This document shows, piece after piece, positions 8,631 to 21,032 of a DNA stretch of 64,000 nucleotides (position 1 is the stretch's first letter; every line of letters starts with the position of its first letter). The notes beneath the pieces are model-generated. The model searched no databases, was not told where the DNA came from, and saw only the letters and a program-made list of their open reading frames with translations. The translations under genes were made by a program, and so were the position numbers. The DNA lies in contig NZ_SHKN01000001.1 of assembly GCF_004217115.1 (NCBI RefSeq), forward strand, positions 1,615,781-1,679,780, in the 5' to 3' direction. The stretch comes from Ancylomarina subtilis (lineage in GTDB: Bacteria; Bacteroidota; Bacteroidia; Bacteroidales; Marinifilaceae).

Positions 8631-10091
8631 ATGATTACATTTTTAATCGCAATACTTGCTCTTATTTTAGGGTATTTTATCTACGGAAAATTTATCGAAC
8701 GTTTTTTTGGGGCTGATGATAGAATTAAAACACCAGCCATTAGACTTAAAGATGATGTTGACTTCATTGTAATGCCAACATGGAAGATGTTCACCATACA
8801 ATTTCTTAATATAGCCGGCTTAGGTCCTATTTTTGGGGCAATACTAGGCGCATTGTATGGTCCTGTTGCTTATATCTGGATTGTATTGGGTTGTATATTT
8901 ATGGGTGCGACTCACGATTATTTCTCAGGCATGCTTTCCATCCGTAATAATGGATCAAGTTTTCCTGAAATTGTGGGGAAATATCTGGGGACAGGCTTTC
9001 AGAATTTCCTCAGAATCTTCACCATTCTCTTACTGATACTTGTAGGGGTTGCCTTTGTTACAGGACCTGCTGGTCTGCTTAAAGATTTATCAGGAGGTGG
9101 TTTCTACTTTTGGCTTTATGGTATTTTTGCCTACTACTTGATCGCAACCCTTCTCCCTATCAACAAAATAATTGGTAAAATCTATCCTTTATTTGGAGCG
9201 GCATTATTAATTATGGCTCTGATGATTGCTGGATCTATGATCTTAAAATCATTTGATGGCAGCCTGCATCTGACTGAGATAAGCCTCTCACAATTAAAAA
9301 ACTTTCATTCAAACCCTGGGGAAAATATCTTATACCCAATGATGTTCATCGTTATCTCATGTGGTGCTATTTCTGGTTTTCATTCAACTCAATCTCCCAT
9401 GATGGCCCGATGTATGAAAAAAGAAAGCTACGGACGTCCCGTATTTTTTGGTGCCATGATTGCTGAAGGGATTGTTACAATTATCTGGGCAACCGCTGCA
9501 ATGAATTATTTTGGTGACACACATGCACTCAACAGCACAATGCTTTCCGGTCATAACCCTGCTTGGGTCGTGAATGAGATATGCAGTTCATGGCTTGGTA
9601 AAGTAGGTGCAATTTTCGCTATTATTGGTGTCATTGCCTGTCCAATAACAACAGGGGATACGGCCTTTAGAAGTGCGCGTTTAACTATAGCCGATATGCT
9701 ACATCTTAAGCAAAGCTCAATAAAAAGCCGACTACTTGTCAGTTTACCCTTATTTGCAATAGGTTTCTTACTGTCCCAATTGGAATTTTCAACTATCTGG
9801 AAATATTTGGGACTTGCCAATCAAATTCTTTCAATGATCATGCTTTGGACAGGAGCAATGTATCTGGCTTTAAATGATAAAAAGCATTATATTCTGAGTC
9901 TCCCGGCAAGTTTCATGACAGCTATTTGCTTCACCTACCTTTTAGTCGCTCCAATAAAAAATGGCGGCTTAAATATGAATACTGATTATGGAATCAGTTT
10001 GGGCTTACTAATTGCAATAACAGCTTTCAGTCTATTCAGACTTAGTGTCCGGAAAAAACTAAAAACACAAGAATTAAAAGTTAAATATTAA
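8631..10091 (+). CDS. cstA: Carbon starvation protein CstA-type transporter
   Basis: An inner-membrane transporter of the CstA family, whose characterised members import peptides or pyruvate during carbon limitation. The 486 residues are shorter than E. coli CstA (~700), matching the compact form common in Bacteroidota and Firmicutes. It is almost entirely hydrophobic, with about 12 or more membrane segments. Family features are the N-terminal YFIYGKFIERFFG, the loop GATHDYFSGMLSIRNNG, ISGFHSTQSPMMARC, and the ITTGDTAFRSARL segment. It is transcribed alone, convergent with the DUF3467 gene, with which it shares a bidirectional terminator. The substrate cannot be told from the sequence. Confidence 0.92.
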   Translation: MITFLIAILALILGYFIYGKFIERFFGADDRIKTPAIRLKDDVDFIVMPTWKMFTIQFLNIAGLGPIFGAILGALYGPVAYIWIVLGCIFMGATHDYFSGMLSIRNNGSSFPEIVGKYLGTGFQNFLRIFTILLLILVGVAFVTGPAGLLKDLSGGGFYFWLYGIFAYYLIATLLPINKIIGKIYPLFGAALLIMALMIAGSMILKSFDGSLHLTEISLSQLKNFHSNPGENILYPMMFIVISCGAISGFHSTQSPMMARCMKKESYGRPVFFGAMIAEGIVTIIWATAAMNYFGDTHALNSTMLSGHNPAWVVNEICSSWLGKVGAIFAIIGVIACPITTGDTAFRSARLTIADMLHLKQSSIKSRLLVSLPLFAIGFLLSQLEFSTIWKYLGLANQILSMIMLWTGAMYLALNDKKHYILSLPASFMTAICFTYLLVAPIKNGGLNMNTDYGISLGLLIAITAFSLFRLSVRKKLKTQELKVKY

Positions 10092-10104
10092 TACGCAAAC
10101 AAAA

Positions 10105-10130
10105 AGCGGAGACTTTACAAAATCTCCGCT
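10105..10130. terminator. Bidirectional intrinsic terminator (cstA / DUF3467 gene)
   Basis: A perfect 8-bp stem, AGCGGAGA and TCTCCGCT, surrounds a 10-nt loop. It lies between the two convergent genes. The preceding A-run favours termination of the minus-strand gene. Confidence 0.75.
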
Positions 10131-10151
10131 CTTCTATATATATTTCATTAT

Positions 10152-10478
10152 CTAAGCTTGTCCGGTCGGTCCGAATCCCATTGGAATAATGGGACCTTGT
10201 GATCCTTGTCCTCCATCAACATTCTTAATAGGGCCGTTAACAGACTCAAATTTGCTGATATTGTCTTGTAAAGCCAACATCAAACGTTTTGCATGCTCTG
10301 GGGTTAAAATCACTCTGGATTTGACATCAGCTTTGGGCACACCTGGCATAATACGCACAAAATCAACAACAAACTCTGAGCTTGAATGCGTAATTACAGC
10401 CAAATTAGAATAGGTTCCTTGTGCCACTTCTTCGCTAAGTTGAATGTCTATTTGATTGCTTTTTTTATTGTCTTCCAT
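10152..10478 (-). CDS. DUF3467 domain protein
   Basis: A 108-residue protein of the DUF3467 family, small cytoplasmic proteins of unknown function. Recognisable stretches are the start IDIQLSEEVAQGTYSNLA, the central FVVDFVRIMPGVP, and VILTPEHAKRLMLALQDNI. The Gly/Pro-rich tail after residue 90 looks disordered. In Bacteroidota this family often follows rpoC, as it does here, but an rpoC terminator lies between them (10578-10608), so it may be transcribed separately. No function should be assumed. Confidence 0.85.
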   Translation of the reverse strand: MEDNKKSNQIDIQLSEEVAQGTYSNLAVITHSSSEFVVDFVRIMPGVPKADVKSRVILTPEHAKRLMLALQDNISKFESVNGPIKNVDGGQGSQGPIIPMGFGPTGQA

Positions 10479-10577
10479 AATTATATTTTTAGTTCTGTAT
10501 CAGACGTTCATTTCCTGTCTAATCTTGAAATTGAATTTAGCTAAAATAAGAAAATATATCCGCATTAAAACATAAAA

Positions 10578-10608
10578 AAAGGCTGTTTCAATAAATGAAA
10601 CAGCCTTT
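10578..10608 (-). terminator. Intrinsic terminator of the rpoBC operon
   Basis: A perfect 12-bp stem, AAAGGCTGTTTC and GAAACAGCCTTT, with a 7-nt loop and a long T-run in the minus-strand direction. It lies 20 bp past the rpoC stop codon. Confidence 0.85.
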
Positions 10609-10627
10609 ATATTTATTAAGTGTTTGC

Positions 10628-13600
10628 TTATTCGTCTTTAGACGTATTAGCAAGAAGTTTCTCGTAATCTTCTTTAGCTCCAACTACAATGTCTTTGTAA
10701 TCGCGAAGACCAGTACCAGCAGGAATCAAGTGACCGCAAATAACGTTCTCTTTCAATCCTTCAAGATGATCAACCTTACCACGAATTGCAGCCTCGTTCA
10801 ATACTTTAGTTGTCTCCTGGAAAGAAGCAGCTGAAATAAATGATCGAGTTTGAAGTGATGCACGGGTAATCCCTTGTAGAATCTGAGTAGAAGTAGCCGC
10901 AATAACATCACGAGCAACAACCAATTTCATATCCTTACGCTTCAATACTGAATTAACGTCACGTAATTGTCTGGCAGTTACAATCTGTCCAGAAACCAGT
11001 TCGTTTGAGTCACCAGCATCAAGAACAACTTTCTTACCGAAAATCTCATCATTCTCAAGCATAAACGCTTGCTTGTCGACAATTTGTTTTTCAAGGAATG
11101 TTGTATCTCCCGGATCAGCAATCACAACCTTACGCATCATCTGACGTACGATAATCTCAAAGTGCTTATCGTTAATCTTCACACCCTGCATACGGTAAAC
11201 GTCCTGCACTTCGTTCACGATATACTCCTGAACCTTAGTTGGACCTTTAATTGCAAGAATATCAGCAGGAGTTGTAGCTCCGTCAGAAAGTGGAGTACCA
11301 GCTCTGATATAGTCATTTTCCTGAACAAGCATTTGCTTAGATAGAGGTACAAGGTACTTCTTCTCTTGACCTGTTCTGGAAGTAACAATAACTTCGCGGT
11401 TACCACGCTTAATCTTACCAAAAGTAATTTCACCATCAATCTCAGAAACAACAGCTGGATTAGATGGGTTACGAGCCTCAAACAACTCAGTAACACGAGG
11501 AAGACCCCCGGTGATATCACCTGTTTTACCAACGTTTCTAGGAATCTTAACAACGGATTGTCCAATTGTAATCATATCCCCTTCACTTACTGAAACGTGA
11601 GCACCTACCGGTAAGTTGTAAGACTTAAGAATTTCACCGTTAGAACCTAAAATTCTAACACTTGCATTCTTAGCTTTATCCTTAGATTCGATAATTACTT
11701 TTTCAGCAAAACCAGTTGCTTCATCAGACTCCTCAGTGAAAGTTACTCCTTCGATCAAATGATCAAATGAAATCTTTCCAGAGAATTCTGAAATAATCAT
11801 TGCATTATAAGGATCCCACTCACAAATCAACTGGTCTTTAGTAACATCAGCTCCATCCTTAACATACAGTTTAGAACCATATGGGATTGTATGAGTTGAT
11901 ACAGCAATATTGGTGTTCTTATCGATAATACGTAATTCAGCCAAACGACCAATTACAACATCATATTTTTTACCATCTTCAGTTGTATGCTCAACAGTTC
12001 TTAATTCATCAAACTCAGCAAAACCATCGTATTTAGAAACAACCGAGTTTTCTGCAGAAACGTTACCCGCTGTACCCCCTACGTGGAAAGTACGAAGTGT
12101 CAACTGTGTACCTGGCTCACCGATTGACTGTGCAGCAATAACACCTACAGCCTCACCTTTCTGAACAAGTTCACCACTAGCAAGGTTACGTCCGTAACAT
12201 TTCGCACAAACACCCTGACGAGCTTCACAAGTTAATACTGAACGAATCTCTACTGTTTCAACTGGAGAAGCTTCAATAGCCTCTGCAATTTCTTCAGTAA
12301 TTTCCATACCTGAAGCGACTAAAAGTTCTCCTGTTAACGGATGATAAACATCATGAACTGTTGTACGACCTAAAATTCTTTCGTATAATGAGGCAACAAC
12401 ATCTTCTTGATTCTTAATAGCTGATGCAGAAAGACCTCTTAACGTTCCACAATCTGACTCGTGGATAATTACGTCTTGTGCAACATCAACCAAACGACGA
12501 GTTAGATAACCCGCATCGGCCGTTTTAAGGGCCGTATCCGCAAGACCTTTACGAGCACCGTGAGTCGAAATAAAGTACTCAAGTACAGAAAGACCTTCCT
12601 TAAAGTTTGAAAGAATTGGATTCTCAATAATCTGACCACCTTTAGCTCCAGATTTCTGAGGCTTGGCCATCAGACCACGCATACCACCCAACTGACGAAT
12701 CTGCTCTCGCGATCCACGAGCACCAGAATCAAGCATCATATATACAGAGTTGAAACCTTCATTATCCGTTTCCAACTGAGTCATCAATGTTTGAGTCAGA
12801 TTAGCATTTACATGCGTCCAAATATCAATAATCTGGTTGTAACGCTCGTTGTTCGTAATGAAACCCATATTATAGTTATTCAATACTTCTTCAACTTGCG
12901 CGTAACCATCAGCTACCATTGCTTCCTTCTCAGCAGGAACTTTAACATCAGAAAGGTTAAAGGATAACCCACCTTCGAATGCTTTTCGGTAACCTAAGTT
13001 TTTAATATCATCAAGGAACTTAGCAGTAGCGTGAACACCACACTTCTTATACACGTATCCAATGATATCGCGAAGCGCTCTCTTAGTAATCAACTGATTT
13101 AAGAAACCTGCTTTTTCAGGAGTGCACTCATTTACAATGATACGACCAATAGTTGTCTCAATAATAGTATCAACTAATTCGTCATTCTCATTTAAATCTT
13201 TCACTTTCACTTTAATAATCGCATGAAGATCAACCGCTTTCTCGTTAAAAGCAATCATAGCCTCTTCTGCTGAATAGAAAGTGATGCCTTCTCCTTTACA
13301 ACCTTTTCTTGACTTAGTAATATAGTATAAACCAAGTACCATATCCTGAGAAGGAACTGTAATTGGCGTACCATTCGCTGGATTCAAAATATTGTGAGAA
13401 CACAACATTAGCATCTGAGCTTCAAGAACAGCTTCATTACCTAAAGGCAAGTGAACCGCCATCTGGTCACCATCAAAGTCGGCATTGAAACCGGTACATG
13501 CAAGAGGGTGTAGACGAATCGCTTTTCCTTCAATCAATTTTGGTTGGAAAGACTGAATACCCAAACGGTGAAGAGTTGGGGCACGGTTAAGCAGCACTGG

Positions 13601-14893
13601 ATGTCCTTTCAATACATTCTCAAGAATATCCCAAACCACTGGATCTTTACGATCAACGATTTTCTTTGCTGATTTTACAGTCTTAACAATTCCACGCTCA
13701 ATAAGCTTACGAATAACGAAAGGCTTATAAAGTTCAGCTGCCATATCCTTAGGAATACCACATTCGTGCATTTCCAAATCCGGACCTACAACAATTACCG
13801 AACGAGCTGAATAGTCAACACGCTTACCCAATAGATTCTGACGGAAACGACCTTGCTTACCTTTCAATGAATCAGAAAGAGATTTCAAAGGACGGTTATT
13901 TTCTGTCTTAACCGCATTAGATTTACGTGAGTTATCAAATAGTGAATCAACAGCCTCCTGAAGCATACGTTTTTCGTTACGTAGGATTACTTCTGGCGCT
14001 TTGATTTCAATTAGTCTTTTAAGACGGTTGTTACGGATGATTACACGACGATAAAGGTCATTTAAATCCGATGTTGCAAAACGTCCACCATCCAATGGTA
14101 CCAAAGGACGTAATTCCGGTGGAATTACAGGAACAACTTTTACAACCATCCATTCAGGATTATTTACTTCCTTAGAATCACGGAAAGCACCAACAACCTG
14201 AAGACGCTTCAAAGCTTCGTTTTTACGTTGCTGTGAGGTTTCAGTACTAGCCTTATGACGTAATTCATATGACAATGCATCAAGATCTAAACGAGAAAGT
14301 AGACTGCAAAGTGCTTCTGCACCCATCTTAGCAATAAACTTGTTTGGATCTTCATCATCAAGTAATTGATTTTCCATTGGAAGTTCATCCAGAATATCCA
14401 GATATTCTTCTTCAGTTAGGAAATCAAGATAATTGATACCATCAGCGGCTTTTACACCTGGATTAATTACGACATAACGCTCGTAATAAATGATCGTATC
14501 TAATTTTTTAGTTGGTAAACCTAAAAGGTAACCAATTTTATTTGGCAACGATTTAAAATACCAAATATGCGCTACAGGCACAACCAATTGGATGTGTCCC
14601 ATACGCTCACGGCGTACTTTTTTCTCGGTTACCTCAACACCACATCGGTCACAAACAATACCACGGTAACGGATACGTTTGTATTTTCCACAGTGACACT
14701 CATAATCCTTTACAGGACCAAAAATTCTTTCACAGAATAATCCGTCGCGCTCTGGTTTATAAGTACGATAGTTGATGGTTTCAGGCTTTAAAACTTCCCC
14801 ACTCGATCTTTCTAAAATCTCTTCAGGAGAAGCAAGACTGATAGAGATTTTTGTAAAATTACTCTTTACTTTGTTATCTCTTCTGAATGCCAT
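10628..14893 (-). CDS. rpoC: DNA-directed RNA polymerase subunit beta'
   Basis: The largest RNA polymerase subunit, at 1421 residues, typical for Bacteroidota. The N-terminal zinc-binding site is visible as [20 protein letters not shown] (about residues 66-85). The catalytic Mg-binding motif NADFDGDQM lies near residue 470. The second zinc site is [16 protein letters not shown], followed by the trigger-loop/bridge region with [13 protein letters not shown]. It is the last gene of the rplKAJL-rpoBC cluster. An 81-bp spacer with a hairpin separates it from rpoB. Confidence 0.98.
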   Translation of the reverse strand: MAFRRDNKVKSNFTKISISLASPEEILERSSGEVLKPETINYRTYKPERDGLFCERIFGPVKDYECHCGKYKRIRYRGIVCDRCGVEVTEKKVRRERMGHIQLVVPVAHIWYFKSLPNKIGYLLGLPTKKLDTIIYYERYVVINPGVKAADGINYLDFLTEEEYLDILDELPMENQLLDDEDPNKFIAKMGAEALCSLLSRLDLDALSYELRHKASTETSQQRKNEALKRLQVVGAFRDSKEVNNPEWMVVKVVPVIPPELRPLVPLDGGRFATSDLNDLYRRVIIRNNRLKRLIEIKAPEVILRNEKRMLQEAVDSLFDNSRKSNAVKTENNRPLKSLSDSLKGKQGRFRQNLLGKRVDYSARSVIVVGPDLEMHECGIPKDMAAELYKPFVIRKLIERGIVKTVKSAKKIVDRKDPVVWDILENVLKGHPVLLNRAPTLHRLGIQSFQPKLIEGKAIRLHPLACTGFNADFDGDQMAVHLPLGNEAVLEAQMLMLCSHNILNPANGTPITVPSQDMVLGLYYITKSRKGCKGEGITFYSAEEAMIAFNEKAVDLHAIIKVKVKDLNENDELVDTIIETTIGRIIVNECTPEKAGFLNQLITKRALRDIIGYVYKKCGVHATAKFLDDIKNLGYRKAFEGGLSFNLSDVKVPAEKEAMVADGYAQVEEVLNNYNMGFITNNERYNQIIDIWTHVNANLTQTLMTQLETDNEGFNSVYMMLDSGARGSREQIRQLGGMRGLMAKPQKSGAKGGQIIENPILSNFKEGLSVLEYFISTHGARKGLADTALKTADAGYLTRRLVDVAQDVIIHESDCGTLRGLSASAIKNQEDVVASLYERILGRTTVHDVYHPLTGELLVASGMEITEEIAEAIEASPVETVEIRSVLTCEARQGVCAKCYGRNLASGELVQKGEAVGVIAAQSIGEPGTQLTLRTFHVGGTAGNVSAENSVVSKYDGFAEFDELRTVEHTTEDGKKYDVVIGRLAELRIIDKNTNIAVSTHTIPYGSKLYVKDGADVTKDQLICEWDPYNAMIISEFSGKISFDHLIEGVTFTEESDEATGFAEKVIIESKDKAKNASVRILGSNGEILKSYNLPVGAHVSVSEGDMITIGQSVVKIPRNVGKTGDITGGLPRVTELFEARNPSNPAVVSEIDGEITFGKIKRGNREVIVTSRTGQEKKYLVPLSKQMLVQENDYIRAGTPLSDGATTPADILAIKGPTKVQEYIVNEVQDVYRMQGVKINDKHFEIIVRQMMRKVVIADPGDTTFLEKQIVDKQAFMLENDEIFGKKVVLDAGDSNELVSGQIVTARQLRDVNSVLKRKDMKLVVARDVIAATSTQILQGITRASLQTRSFISAASFQETTKVLNEAAIRGKVDHLEGLKENVICGHLIPAGTGLRDYKDIVVGAKEDYEKLLANTSKDE

Positions 14894-14930
14894 ATATTGA
14901 AAATTAGGATATTAACAAATTGATTCAAGA

Positions 14931-14963
14931 AAAGTGAATGTCGGTAAAACCAACACTCACTTT
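14931..14963 (-). promoter_or_regulatory. Hairpin in the rpoB-rpoC spacer
   Basis: An imperfect stem (AAAGTGA pairing with TCACTTT, then TGT/ACA and GG/CC, with two mismatches) is closed by a TAAAA loop. It could be an mRNA processing or attenuation site that sets the rpoB to rpoC ratio. That role is inferred from position only. Confidence 0.4.
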
Positions 14964-14974
14964 CTATATAAGGC

Positions 14975-17900
14975 TTATACTAATTTAACGCTCAAGCCAA
15001 GACCTCTAAGTTCGTGTAATAACACATTTAGAGATTCAGGGATACCAGGAGCTGGCATAGGTTCACCTTTAACGATAGCTTCATAAGCTTTCGCTCTACC
15101 CATTACATCATCCGACTTAATAGTCAAGATTTCCTGTAGGATATGGGCAGCACCAAAGGCCTCAAGAGCCCAAACCTCCATCTCTCCAAAACGCTGACCA
15201 CCAAACTGAGCTTTACCACCAAGTGGTTGCTGAGTAATCAGAGAATAAGGACCGATAGAACGCGCGTGCATCTTATCATCAACCATATGACCTAGTTTCA
15301 GCATGTAAATAACACCAACCGTAGCAGGCTGATCAAATCTTACACCCGTACCTCCATCGTGAAGGTAAGCTTTACCGAAAGCAGGTACACCAGCTTTGTC
15401 AGTATATGCAGTAATTTCGTCTAGACTTGCACCATCGAAAATCGGTGTCGCAAACTTCAACCCTAACTCAATACCTGCCCATCCAAGCACAGTTTCAAAT
15501 ACCTGTCCAAGGTTCATACGAGAAGGTACCCCAAGTGGGTTCAAGCAAATGTCAACAGTCGTTCCATCCTCAAGGAATGGCATATCTTCCTGACGAACAA
15601 CACGTGAAACAATACCCTTATTACCGTGACGACCCGCCATTTTATCACCAATCTGTAGTTTACGTTTCTTAGCAACATAAACTTTAGCCATCTGGATGAT
15701 ACCTACTGGCATTTCGTCTCCGATAGTAACATTGTATTTCTTACGCTTACTTGCACTATCAAGTTCTTTGTACTTGATAATATAGTTATGTAGTAAGGTC
15801 TTAATGGTTTCATTCTTATCCTTGTCAGTTGTCCACTTATTAGGATCAACTTGCAAATAATTAATCTCCATTAATAACTTCTGAGTAAACTTAACACCTT
15901 TAGGAATCAAATCAACACTCAAATAATCCTTAACACCTTGTGACGTTTTACCATTACAAATCGTAAACAATTTATCAACAAGAAGGTTGTTTAAGTTTGC
16001 AATTGTTTTTTCAAACTCTTCGTCAAGTTTCTGCAAAAGTGGCTTATCACTTTGCTTCGACTTACGATCACGAACGGCACGAGAGAATAATTTTTTCTCA
16101 ATCACAACACCACGAAGTGAAGGTGAAGCTTTAAGAGATGCATCTTTAACATCACCTGCTTTATCACCGAAAATTGCACGAAGCAATTTCTCTTCTGGAG
16201 AAGGATCCGACTCTCCTTTAGGAGTAATCTTACCGATAAGGATATCGCCTGGTTCTACATTCGCACCAATACGAATCAAACCATTTTCATCAAGGTTACG
16301 AGTTGCTTCTTCACTAACGTTTGGAATATCTGAAGTCAATTCTTCCATTCCACGCTTAGTATCACGTACTTCAAGTGTGTATTCATCAACGTGAATTGAA
16401 GTAAATACATCATCTTTAACAATACGTTCTGAGATAACAATCGCATCCTCATAGTTATAACCTTTCCAAGGCATAAATGCCACCTTCAGGTTACGACCAA
16501 GTGCTAACTCACCAGTTTGGGTACCATAACCATCGGTTAAGATTTGACCCGCAACAACTTTATCCCCTTTAGATACGATAGGCTTAAGGTCAATCGTTGT
16601 TCCCTGGTTTGTTTTCTGATATTTTGGTAAATTGTAAGTAACAACATTTGATTCAAAACTCACAAATGCCTCATCTTCGCTTCTTTCGTAAGCGATTACA
16701 ATTTTAGTTGCATCAACAAATTCAACAACACCATTTCTTTGAGCTACAATCTGAGTACGTGAATCCTTAGCCACATTTGCTTCAAGACCTGTACCTACAA
16801 CTGGAGATTCCGGCTTGATAACAGGAACAGCCTGACGCATCATATTCGATCCCATCAAAGCACGGTTGGCATCATCATGCTCAAGGAACGGAATCAAAGA
16901 CGCCGCGATTGAAGCAATCTGATTAGGCGCAACGTCCATCAAATCAAGATTCTCAATCTCTTCAAATGGGAAGTCACCATCTTTACGTGATTTTGCCTTC
17001 GCATTTACAAATGAACCATCTTCGTTCAATGGCGCATTAGCTTGAGCAATAATCAATCCTTCTTCTTCCTCAGCTGAAAGGTAGTTTACACCTTCATGAC
17101 TTAAATCAACTTTTCCATTTGTAACCTTACGGTATGGTGTTTCAATAAACCCTAAATCGTTAATCTTAGCGAATACACATAAAGACGAAATCAAACCAAT
17201 ATTTGGTCCCTCTGGTGTTTCAATAGGACATAAACGACCATAGTGAGTATAGTGAACATCTCGAACCTCGAAACCTGCTCTCTCACGAGACAGACCACCT
17301 GGTCCAAGAGCTGACATTCTTCTCTTATGAGTTACCTCGGCAAGTGGATTGGTTTGATCCATAAACTGAGATAAAGCATTCGTTCCAAAGAATGAGTTTA
17401 TAACCGAAGATAAAGTCTTCGAGTTAATCAAATCAATTGGAGTAAACACCTCATTGTCACGAACATTCATTCTTTCACGAATGGTACGTGCCATACGAGC
17501 TAAACCAACTCCAAATTGACTATATAATTGTTCCCCTACAGTACGAACACGACGGTTACTCAAGTGGTCAATATCATCCACATCAGTACGCGCGTTTAGC
17601 AACTTAATAAGGTACTTGATAATCTCAATAATATCTTCCTTAGTTAACACCTTAACATCGCTGTCGGTATTCAAACCAAGTTTCTTGTTGATTCTATAAC
17701 GACCCACATCACCTAAATCGTAACGTTTGTCTGAGAAAAACAACTTGTCAATTACATCACGAGCTGTAGCCTCATCAGGTGGCTCAGAGTTTCTTAATTG
17801 ACGATAGATATGAAGAACAGCTTCTTTTTCAGAGTTACAAGGGTCTTTCTGCAAAGTATTGTAAATAATTGCATAATCAGCAAGATTTTGCTGCTCCTTG

Positions 17901-18787
17901 TGCAACAAGATAGTCTTTGCACCTGATTCAAGAATTTCTTCTATGTGTTCTGGTTCAACAATAGTTTCTCTATCGATGATAACCTCATTACGCTCGATAG
18001 AAACAACCTCTCCTGTATCTTCATCTACGAAGTCTTCAATCCAAGATTTAAGAACACGAGCGGCAAGTTTACGACCGACTACTTTTTTAAGTCCGGTTTT
18101 TGAAACTTTAATTTCATCAGCGAGATCAAAGATCTCAAGAATTTCTTTATCGCTTTCGAAACCAATCGATCTTAATAGAGTGGTAACAGGAAGCTTTTTC
18201 TTACGGTCGATATATGCATACATGACATTATTGATGTCAGTAGCAAATTCGATCCATGATCCTTTGAAAGGAATAATACGTGCGGAATATAACTTAGTTC
18301 CGTTGGTATGTAAACTTTGTCCGAAGAATACACCAGGAGAACGGTGAAGTTGAGATACAACAACACGCTCAGCACCATTGATAACGAAAGTACCCTTTTC
18401 TGTCATGTAAGGTACAGTTCCAAGATATACATCCTGAATTACTGTATCGAAATCCTCATGTTCAGGGTCGGTACAATATAGCTTTAGTTTTGCCTTTAGG
18501 GGCACACTGTAACTAAGGCCTCGTTCAATACACTCTTCGATGGAGTAACGTGGTGGATCAACAAAATAGTCAAGAAATTCCAATACGAAATTGTTACGTG
18601 TATCCGTAATTGGGAAATTCTCACTAAATACCTTAAATAATCCTTCGCTCTTTCTTTTTTCAGAAATTGTTTCCAACTGAAAAAAGTCTTGAAAAGATTT
18701 TAATTGTACTTCCAAAAAGTCAGGATATAAAAACTGATCCTTATTCGAAGCAAAACTAATTCTTTGACTAATAGTATTTGAAGACAT
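14975..18787 (-). CDS. rpoB: DNA-directed RNA polymerase subunit beta
   Basis: The second-largest RNA polymerase subunit, 1270 residues. Recognisable parts are the rifampicin region ([24 protein letters not shown]), the following [16 protein letters not shown], the [10 protein letters not shown] motif and the C-terminal [13 protein letters not shown]. At the position of the rifampicin cluster the sequence [22 protein letters not shown] looks wild type. It lies between rplL and rpoC, and each spacer contains a hairpin. Confidence 0.98.
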   Translation of the reverse strand: MSSNTISQRISFASNKDQFLYPDFLEVQLKSFQDFFQLETISEKRKSEGLFKVFSENFPITDTRNNFVLEFLDYFVDPPRYSIEECIERGLSYSVPLKAKLKLYCTDPEHEDFDTVIQDVYLGTVPYMTEKGTFVINGAERVVVSQLHRSPGVFFGQSLHTNGTKLYSARIIPFKGSWIEFATDINNVMYAYIDRKKKLPVTTLLRSIGFESDKEILEIFDLADEIKVSKTGLKKVVGRKLAARVLKSWIEDFVDEDTGEVVSIERNEVIIDRETIVEPEHIEEILESGAKTILLHKEQQNLADYAIIYNTLQKDPCNSEKEAVLHIYRQLRNSEPPDEATARDVIDKLFFSDKRYDLGDVGRYRINKKLGLNTDSDVKVLTKEDIIEIIKYLIKLLNARTDVDDIDHLSNRRVRTVGEQLYSQFGVGLARMARTIRERMNVRDNEVFTPIDLINSKTLSSVINSFFGTNALSQFMDQTNPLAEVTHKRRMSALGPGGLSRERAGFEVRDVHYTHYGRLCPIETPEGPNIGLISSLCVFAKINDLGFIETPYRKVTNGKVDLSHEGVNYLSAEEEEGLIIAQANAPLNEDGSFVNAKAKSRKDGDFPFEEIENLDLMDVAPNQIASIAASLIPFLEHDDANRALMGSNMMRQAVPVIKPESPVVGTGLEANVAKDSRTQIVAQRNGVVEFVDATKIVIAYERSEDEAFVSFESNVVTYNLPKYQKTNQGTTIDLKPIVSKGDKVVAGQILTDGYGTQTGELALGRNLKVAFMPWKGYNYEDAIVISERIVKDDVFTSIHVDEYTLEVRDTKRGMEELTSDIPNVSEEATRNLDENGLIRIGANVEPGDILIGKITPKGESDPSPEEKLLRAIFGDKAGDVKDASLKASPSLRGVVIEKKLFSRAVRDRKSKQSDKPLLQKLDEEFEKTIANLNNLLVDKLFTICNGKTSQGVKDYLSVDLIPKGVKFTQKLLMEINYLQVDPNKWTTDKDKNETIKTLLHNYIIKYKELDSASKRKKYNVTIGDEMPVGIIQMAKVYVAKKRKLQIGDKMAGRHGNKGIVSRVVRQEDMPFLEDGTTVDICLNPLGVPSRMNLGQVFETVLGWAGIELGLKFATPIFDGASLDEITAYTDKAGVPAFGKAYLHDGGTGVRFDQPATVGVIYMLKLGHMVDDKMHARSIGPYSLITQQPLGGKAQFGGQRFGEMEVWALEAFGAAHILQEILTIKSDDVMGRAKAYEAIVKGEPMPAPGIPESLNVLLHELRGLGLSVKLV

Positions 18788-18834
18788 TTACTTAAAATTA
18801 ATTGAACCTAAACAATAATAAACAACAAAAAGGC

Positions 18835-18862
18835 TTAGAGTTCCAAATTAATGAAACTCTAA
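18835..18862 (-). promoter_or_regulatory. Hairpin in the rplL-rpoB spacer, possible attenuator
   Basis: TTAGAGTT and AACTCTAA pair over 8 bp around a 12-nt loop. A short A/T-rich run follows on the minus strand. In many bacteria partial termination between rplL and rpoB lowers RNA polymerase synthesis relative to L7/L12, and this hairpin is placed for that. Confidence 0.45.
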
Positions 18863-18896
18863 ACCATAATAACCTTATTTCAAGGTCTTAGCGCTT

Positions 18897-19265
18897 CTAT
18901 TTAAGTTCAACTTCAGCTCCAGCTTCTTCTAATTGTGCTTTTAATGCTTCAGCTTCTTCTTTAGAAACTTTTTCTTTCAATGGAGCTGGTGCAGCGTCAA
19001 CTGCAGCCTTAGCGTCCTTAAGTCCAAGACCAGTTAATTCCTTAACTAATTTTACAACAGCTAGTTTAGAACCACCTGCTGATTTAAGAATTACGTCAAA
19101 TTCAGTTTGCTCAGCAGCACCACCTTCAGCAGCTCCACCTGCAACAACTACAGCAGCAGCAGCTGGCTCAATTCCGTACTCATCTTTTAAGATTTGAGCT
19201 AATTCACTTACTTCCTTAACAGTCAAATTAACTAATTCTTCTGCAAACTTTTTTAAATCTGCCAT
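18897..19265 (-). CDS. rplL: 50S ribosomal protein L7/L12
   Basis: The ribosomal stalk protein that recruits translation GTPases, at 122 residues. An N-terminal dimerisation helix ([19 protein letters not shown]) is joined through an Ala/Gly-rich hinge (about residues 35-52) to the C-terminal domain with [20 protein letters not shown] and [13 protein letters not shown]. It follows rplJ directly, as in almost all bacteria. Confidence 0.97.
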   Translation of the reverse strand: MADLKKFAEELVNLTVKEVSELAQILKDEYGIEPAAAAVVVAGGAAEGGAAEQTEFDVILKSAGGSKLAVVKLVKELTGLGLKDAKAAVDAAPAPLKEKVSKEEAEALKAQLEEAGAEVELK

Positions 19266-19308
19266 TTTGGTTTATTTTTAAAATTTAAATACTCTAAATA
19301 TATTACTC

Positions 19309-19815
19309 TTACTCTGATACTACTTCTTCAGTATCTTCACCCTTACCGTTTTCTAAAGCAGAAACAACTTTCTGAATTGGAGATTGCAATGCTGCAATAA
19401 TATCACCAATAAGTTCTTCCTTAGACTTAATAGACGCAAGCGTGTCTAACTCACCAGCTCCAATATAAACAGCTCCCTCTACGAAAGCTCCTTTTAGTAC
19501 TGGTTTATCATTACTTTTATTGAATTCTTTGATTAGCTTAGCAGGAGCATTTCCCACATCTGAAAGCATAAGAGATGTTGATCCCTTAAGGGTTTCAGTC
19601 AAATCATCACACTCTACTTCGACTTTGCCTAAAGCATTACGAAGCAATGTGTTTTTTACAACAATCATTTTGATCTGCTTCTCAAAACAAGCTCTACGTA
19701 AAGCAGAAGTTGTTTCAGCATCCATCCCTGAGGTGTCAGCTAGATAAAAATGATTTGATGCGTTGATTTGTTCTGTCAAGCTATCAATAATCTGAATTTT
19801 GTCTTCCTTTTTCAT
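19309..19815 (-). CDS. rplJ: 50S ribosomal protein L10
   Basis: Forms the base of the L7/L12 stalk on the large subunit. The start at the ATG of MKKEDKIQIIDSL (19815) is preferred over an upstream TTG in the same frame. That gives 168 residues, normal for the family. The N-terminal rRNA-binding domain contains FYLADTSGMDAETTSALRR and IKMIVVKNTLLRNAL. The C-terminal helix that binds L7/L12 follows residue 130. In E. coli the L10-L12 complex represses its own mRNA; the 33-bp rplA-rplJ gap leaves little room for such a leader here. Confidence 0.96.
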   Translation of the reverse strand: MKKEDKIQIIDSLTEQINASNHFYLADTSGMDAETTSALRRACFEKQIKMIVVKNTLLRNALGKVEVECDDLTETLKGSTSLMLSDVGNAPAKLIKEFNKSNDKPVLKGAFVEGAVYIGAGELDTLASIKSKEELIGDIIAALQSPIQKVVSALENGKGEDTEEVVSE

Positions 19816-19848
19816 GATTACCAAGGTCTCGATTAAAAATTAATTTGA

Positions 19849-20544
19849 TTAGTCAAGAAGTGACTTGGGGTCAATTTGAATCCCAATACTCATTGTACTT
19901 GACAGGTACACACTCTTAATGTAAGTCCCTTTTGCTGCAGATGGCTTCAATTTGTTGATAATACCAACGAATTCTTTAGCATTATCTTTGATTTTGTCTA
20001 CTTCAAAAGATGCCTTACCAACTGAAGAGTGAATAATACCATATTTATCGACCTTGAAATCTATCTTCCCAGCCTTAACTTCATTTACAGCTTTAGCGAT
20101 GTCCATAGTTACAGTACCGCTCTTAGGATTTGGCATTAAACCACGAGGTCCTAATACACGTCCTAGTGCACCTACTTTAGCCATAACAGTTGGCATAGTA
20201 ATGATAACATCTATATCAGTCCAACCACCTTTGATCTTAGCAATAAATTCGTCAAGTCCAACATAGTCAGCACCTGCAGCTTTAGCTTCTTCTTCCTTAT
20301 CAGGAGTACAAAGAACCAAAACACGAACATTCTTACCAGTACCGTGAGGTAGAGTCACCACACCACGAACCATTTGATTCGCTTTTCTAGGGTCAACTCC
20401 TAAGCGGACATCCATATCCACTGAAGCGTCAAATTTAGTAGTGGTAATCTCCTTAACCAATGCTGCGGCTTCGTCGATAGTGTAGATCTTATCTGCTTCG
20501 ACTTTTTCTAAAGCTAACTTTTTATTTTTTGTTAGTTTACCCAT
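19849..20544 (-). CDS. rplA: 50S ribosomal protein L1
   Basis: Binds 23S rRNA at the mobile L1 stalk near the E site. The 231 residues match the family length. Diagnostic stretches are [20 protein letters not shown] near the N-terminus and the signature [20 protein letters not shown] (about residues 117-136). In E. coli L1 also represses translation of its own operon. It follows rplK by 20 bp. Confidence 0.97.
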   Translation of the reverse strand: MGKLTKNKKLALEKVEADKIYTIDEAAALVKEITTTKFDASVDMDVRLGVDPRKANQMVRGVVTLPHGTGKNVRVLVLCTPDKEEEAKAAGADYVGLDEFIAKIKGGWTDIDVIITMPTVMAKVGALGRVLGPRGLMPNPKSGTVTMDIAKAVNEVKAGKIDFKVDKYGIIHSSVGKASFEVDKIKDNAKEFVGIINKLKPSAAKGTYIKSVYLSSTMSIGIQIDPKSLLD

Positions 20545-20564
20545 TTTAAATGCAGTATTAAAAA

Positions 20565-21008
20565 TTATTGATTAAGCGGACTATCACCAGAAATAGTGAC
20601 ACCCATACTTCTTGCTGTTCCAGCAACCATACTCATGGCGCTTTCTACTTCAAAAGCATTCAAATCTTTCATCTTTCCTTCTGCGATTGCTCTTACTTGT
20701 TCCCAAGTAATTGAACCAACCTTTACACGGTTAGGTTCAGCAGAACCCGATTTCAATTTTGCAGCTTCTAAAACCTGAACAGCAACAGGAGGAGTTTTTG
20801 TAATAAATTCAAAAGAGCTATCTTTATAAACCGTGATTACAACTGGAACAACTTTCCCAGCCATATCTTGAGTTCTAGCATTGAATTGCTTACAAAAATC
20901 CATGATATTTACTCCCTTAGCACCTAATGCCGGTCCTACTGGAGGTGAAGGATTTGCAGCACCACCTTTGATCTGCAACTTTATTAATCCTGCTACTTCT
21001 TTAGCCAT
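20565..21008 (-). CDS. rplK: 50S ribosomal protein L11
   Basis: Binds the GTPase-associated centre of 23S rRNA. The 147 residues begin with the canonical [20 protein letters not shown], continue with [15 protein letters not shown], and end in the rRNA-binding C-terminal domain ([25 protein letters not shown]). It sits between nusG and rplA with short gaps, in the universal order. Confidence 0.97.
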   Translation of the reverse strand: MAKEVAGLIKLQIKGGAANPSPPVGPALGAKGVNIMDFCKQFNARTQDMAGKVVPVVITVYKDSSFEFITKTPPVAVQVLEAAKLKSGSAEPNRVKVGSITWEQVRAIAEGKMKDLNAFEVESAMSMVAGTARSMGVTISGDSPLNQ

Positions 21009-21032
21009 AGTTTTACTTTTCTAAAGGTTTTT

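Noticed and set aside
17898-18347. Plus-strand reading frame of 149 codons within rpoB
   Set aside because: It is entirely antisense to conserved RpoB sequence, with no promoter and no recognisable domain.
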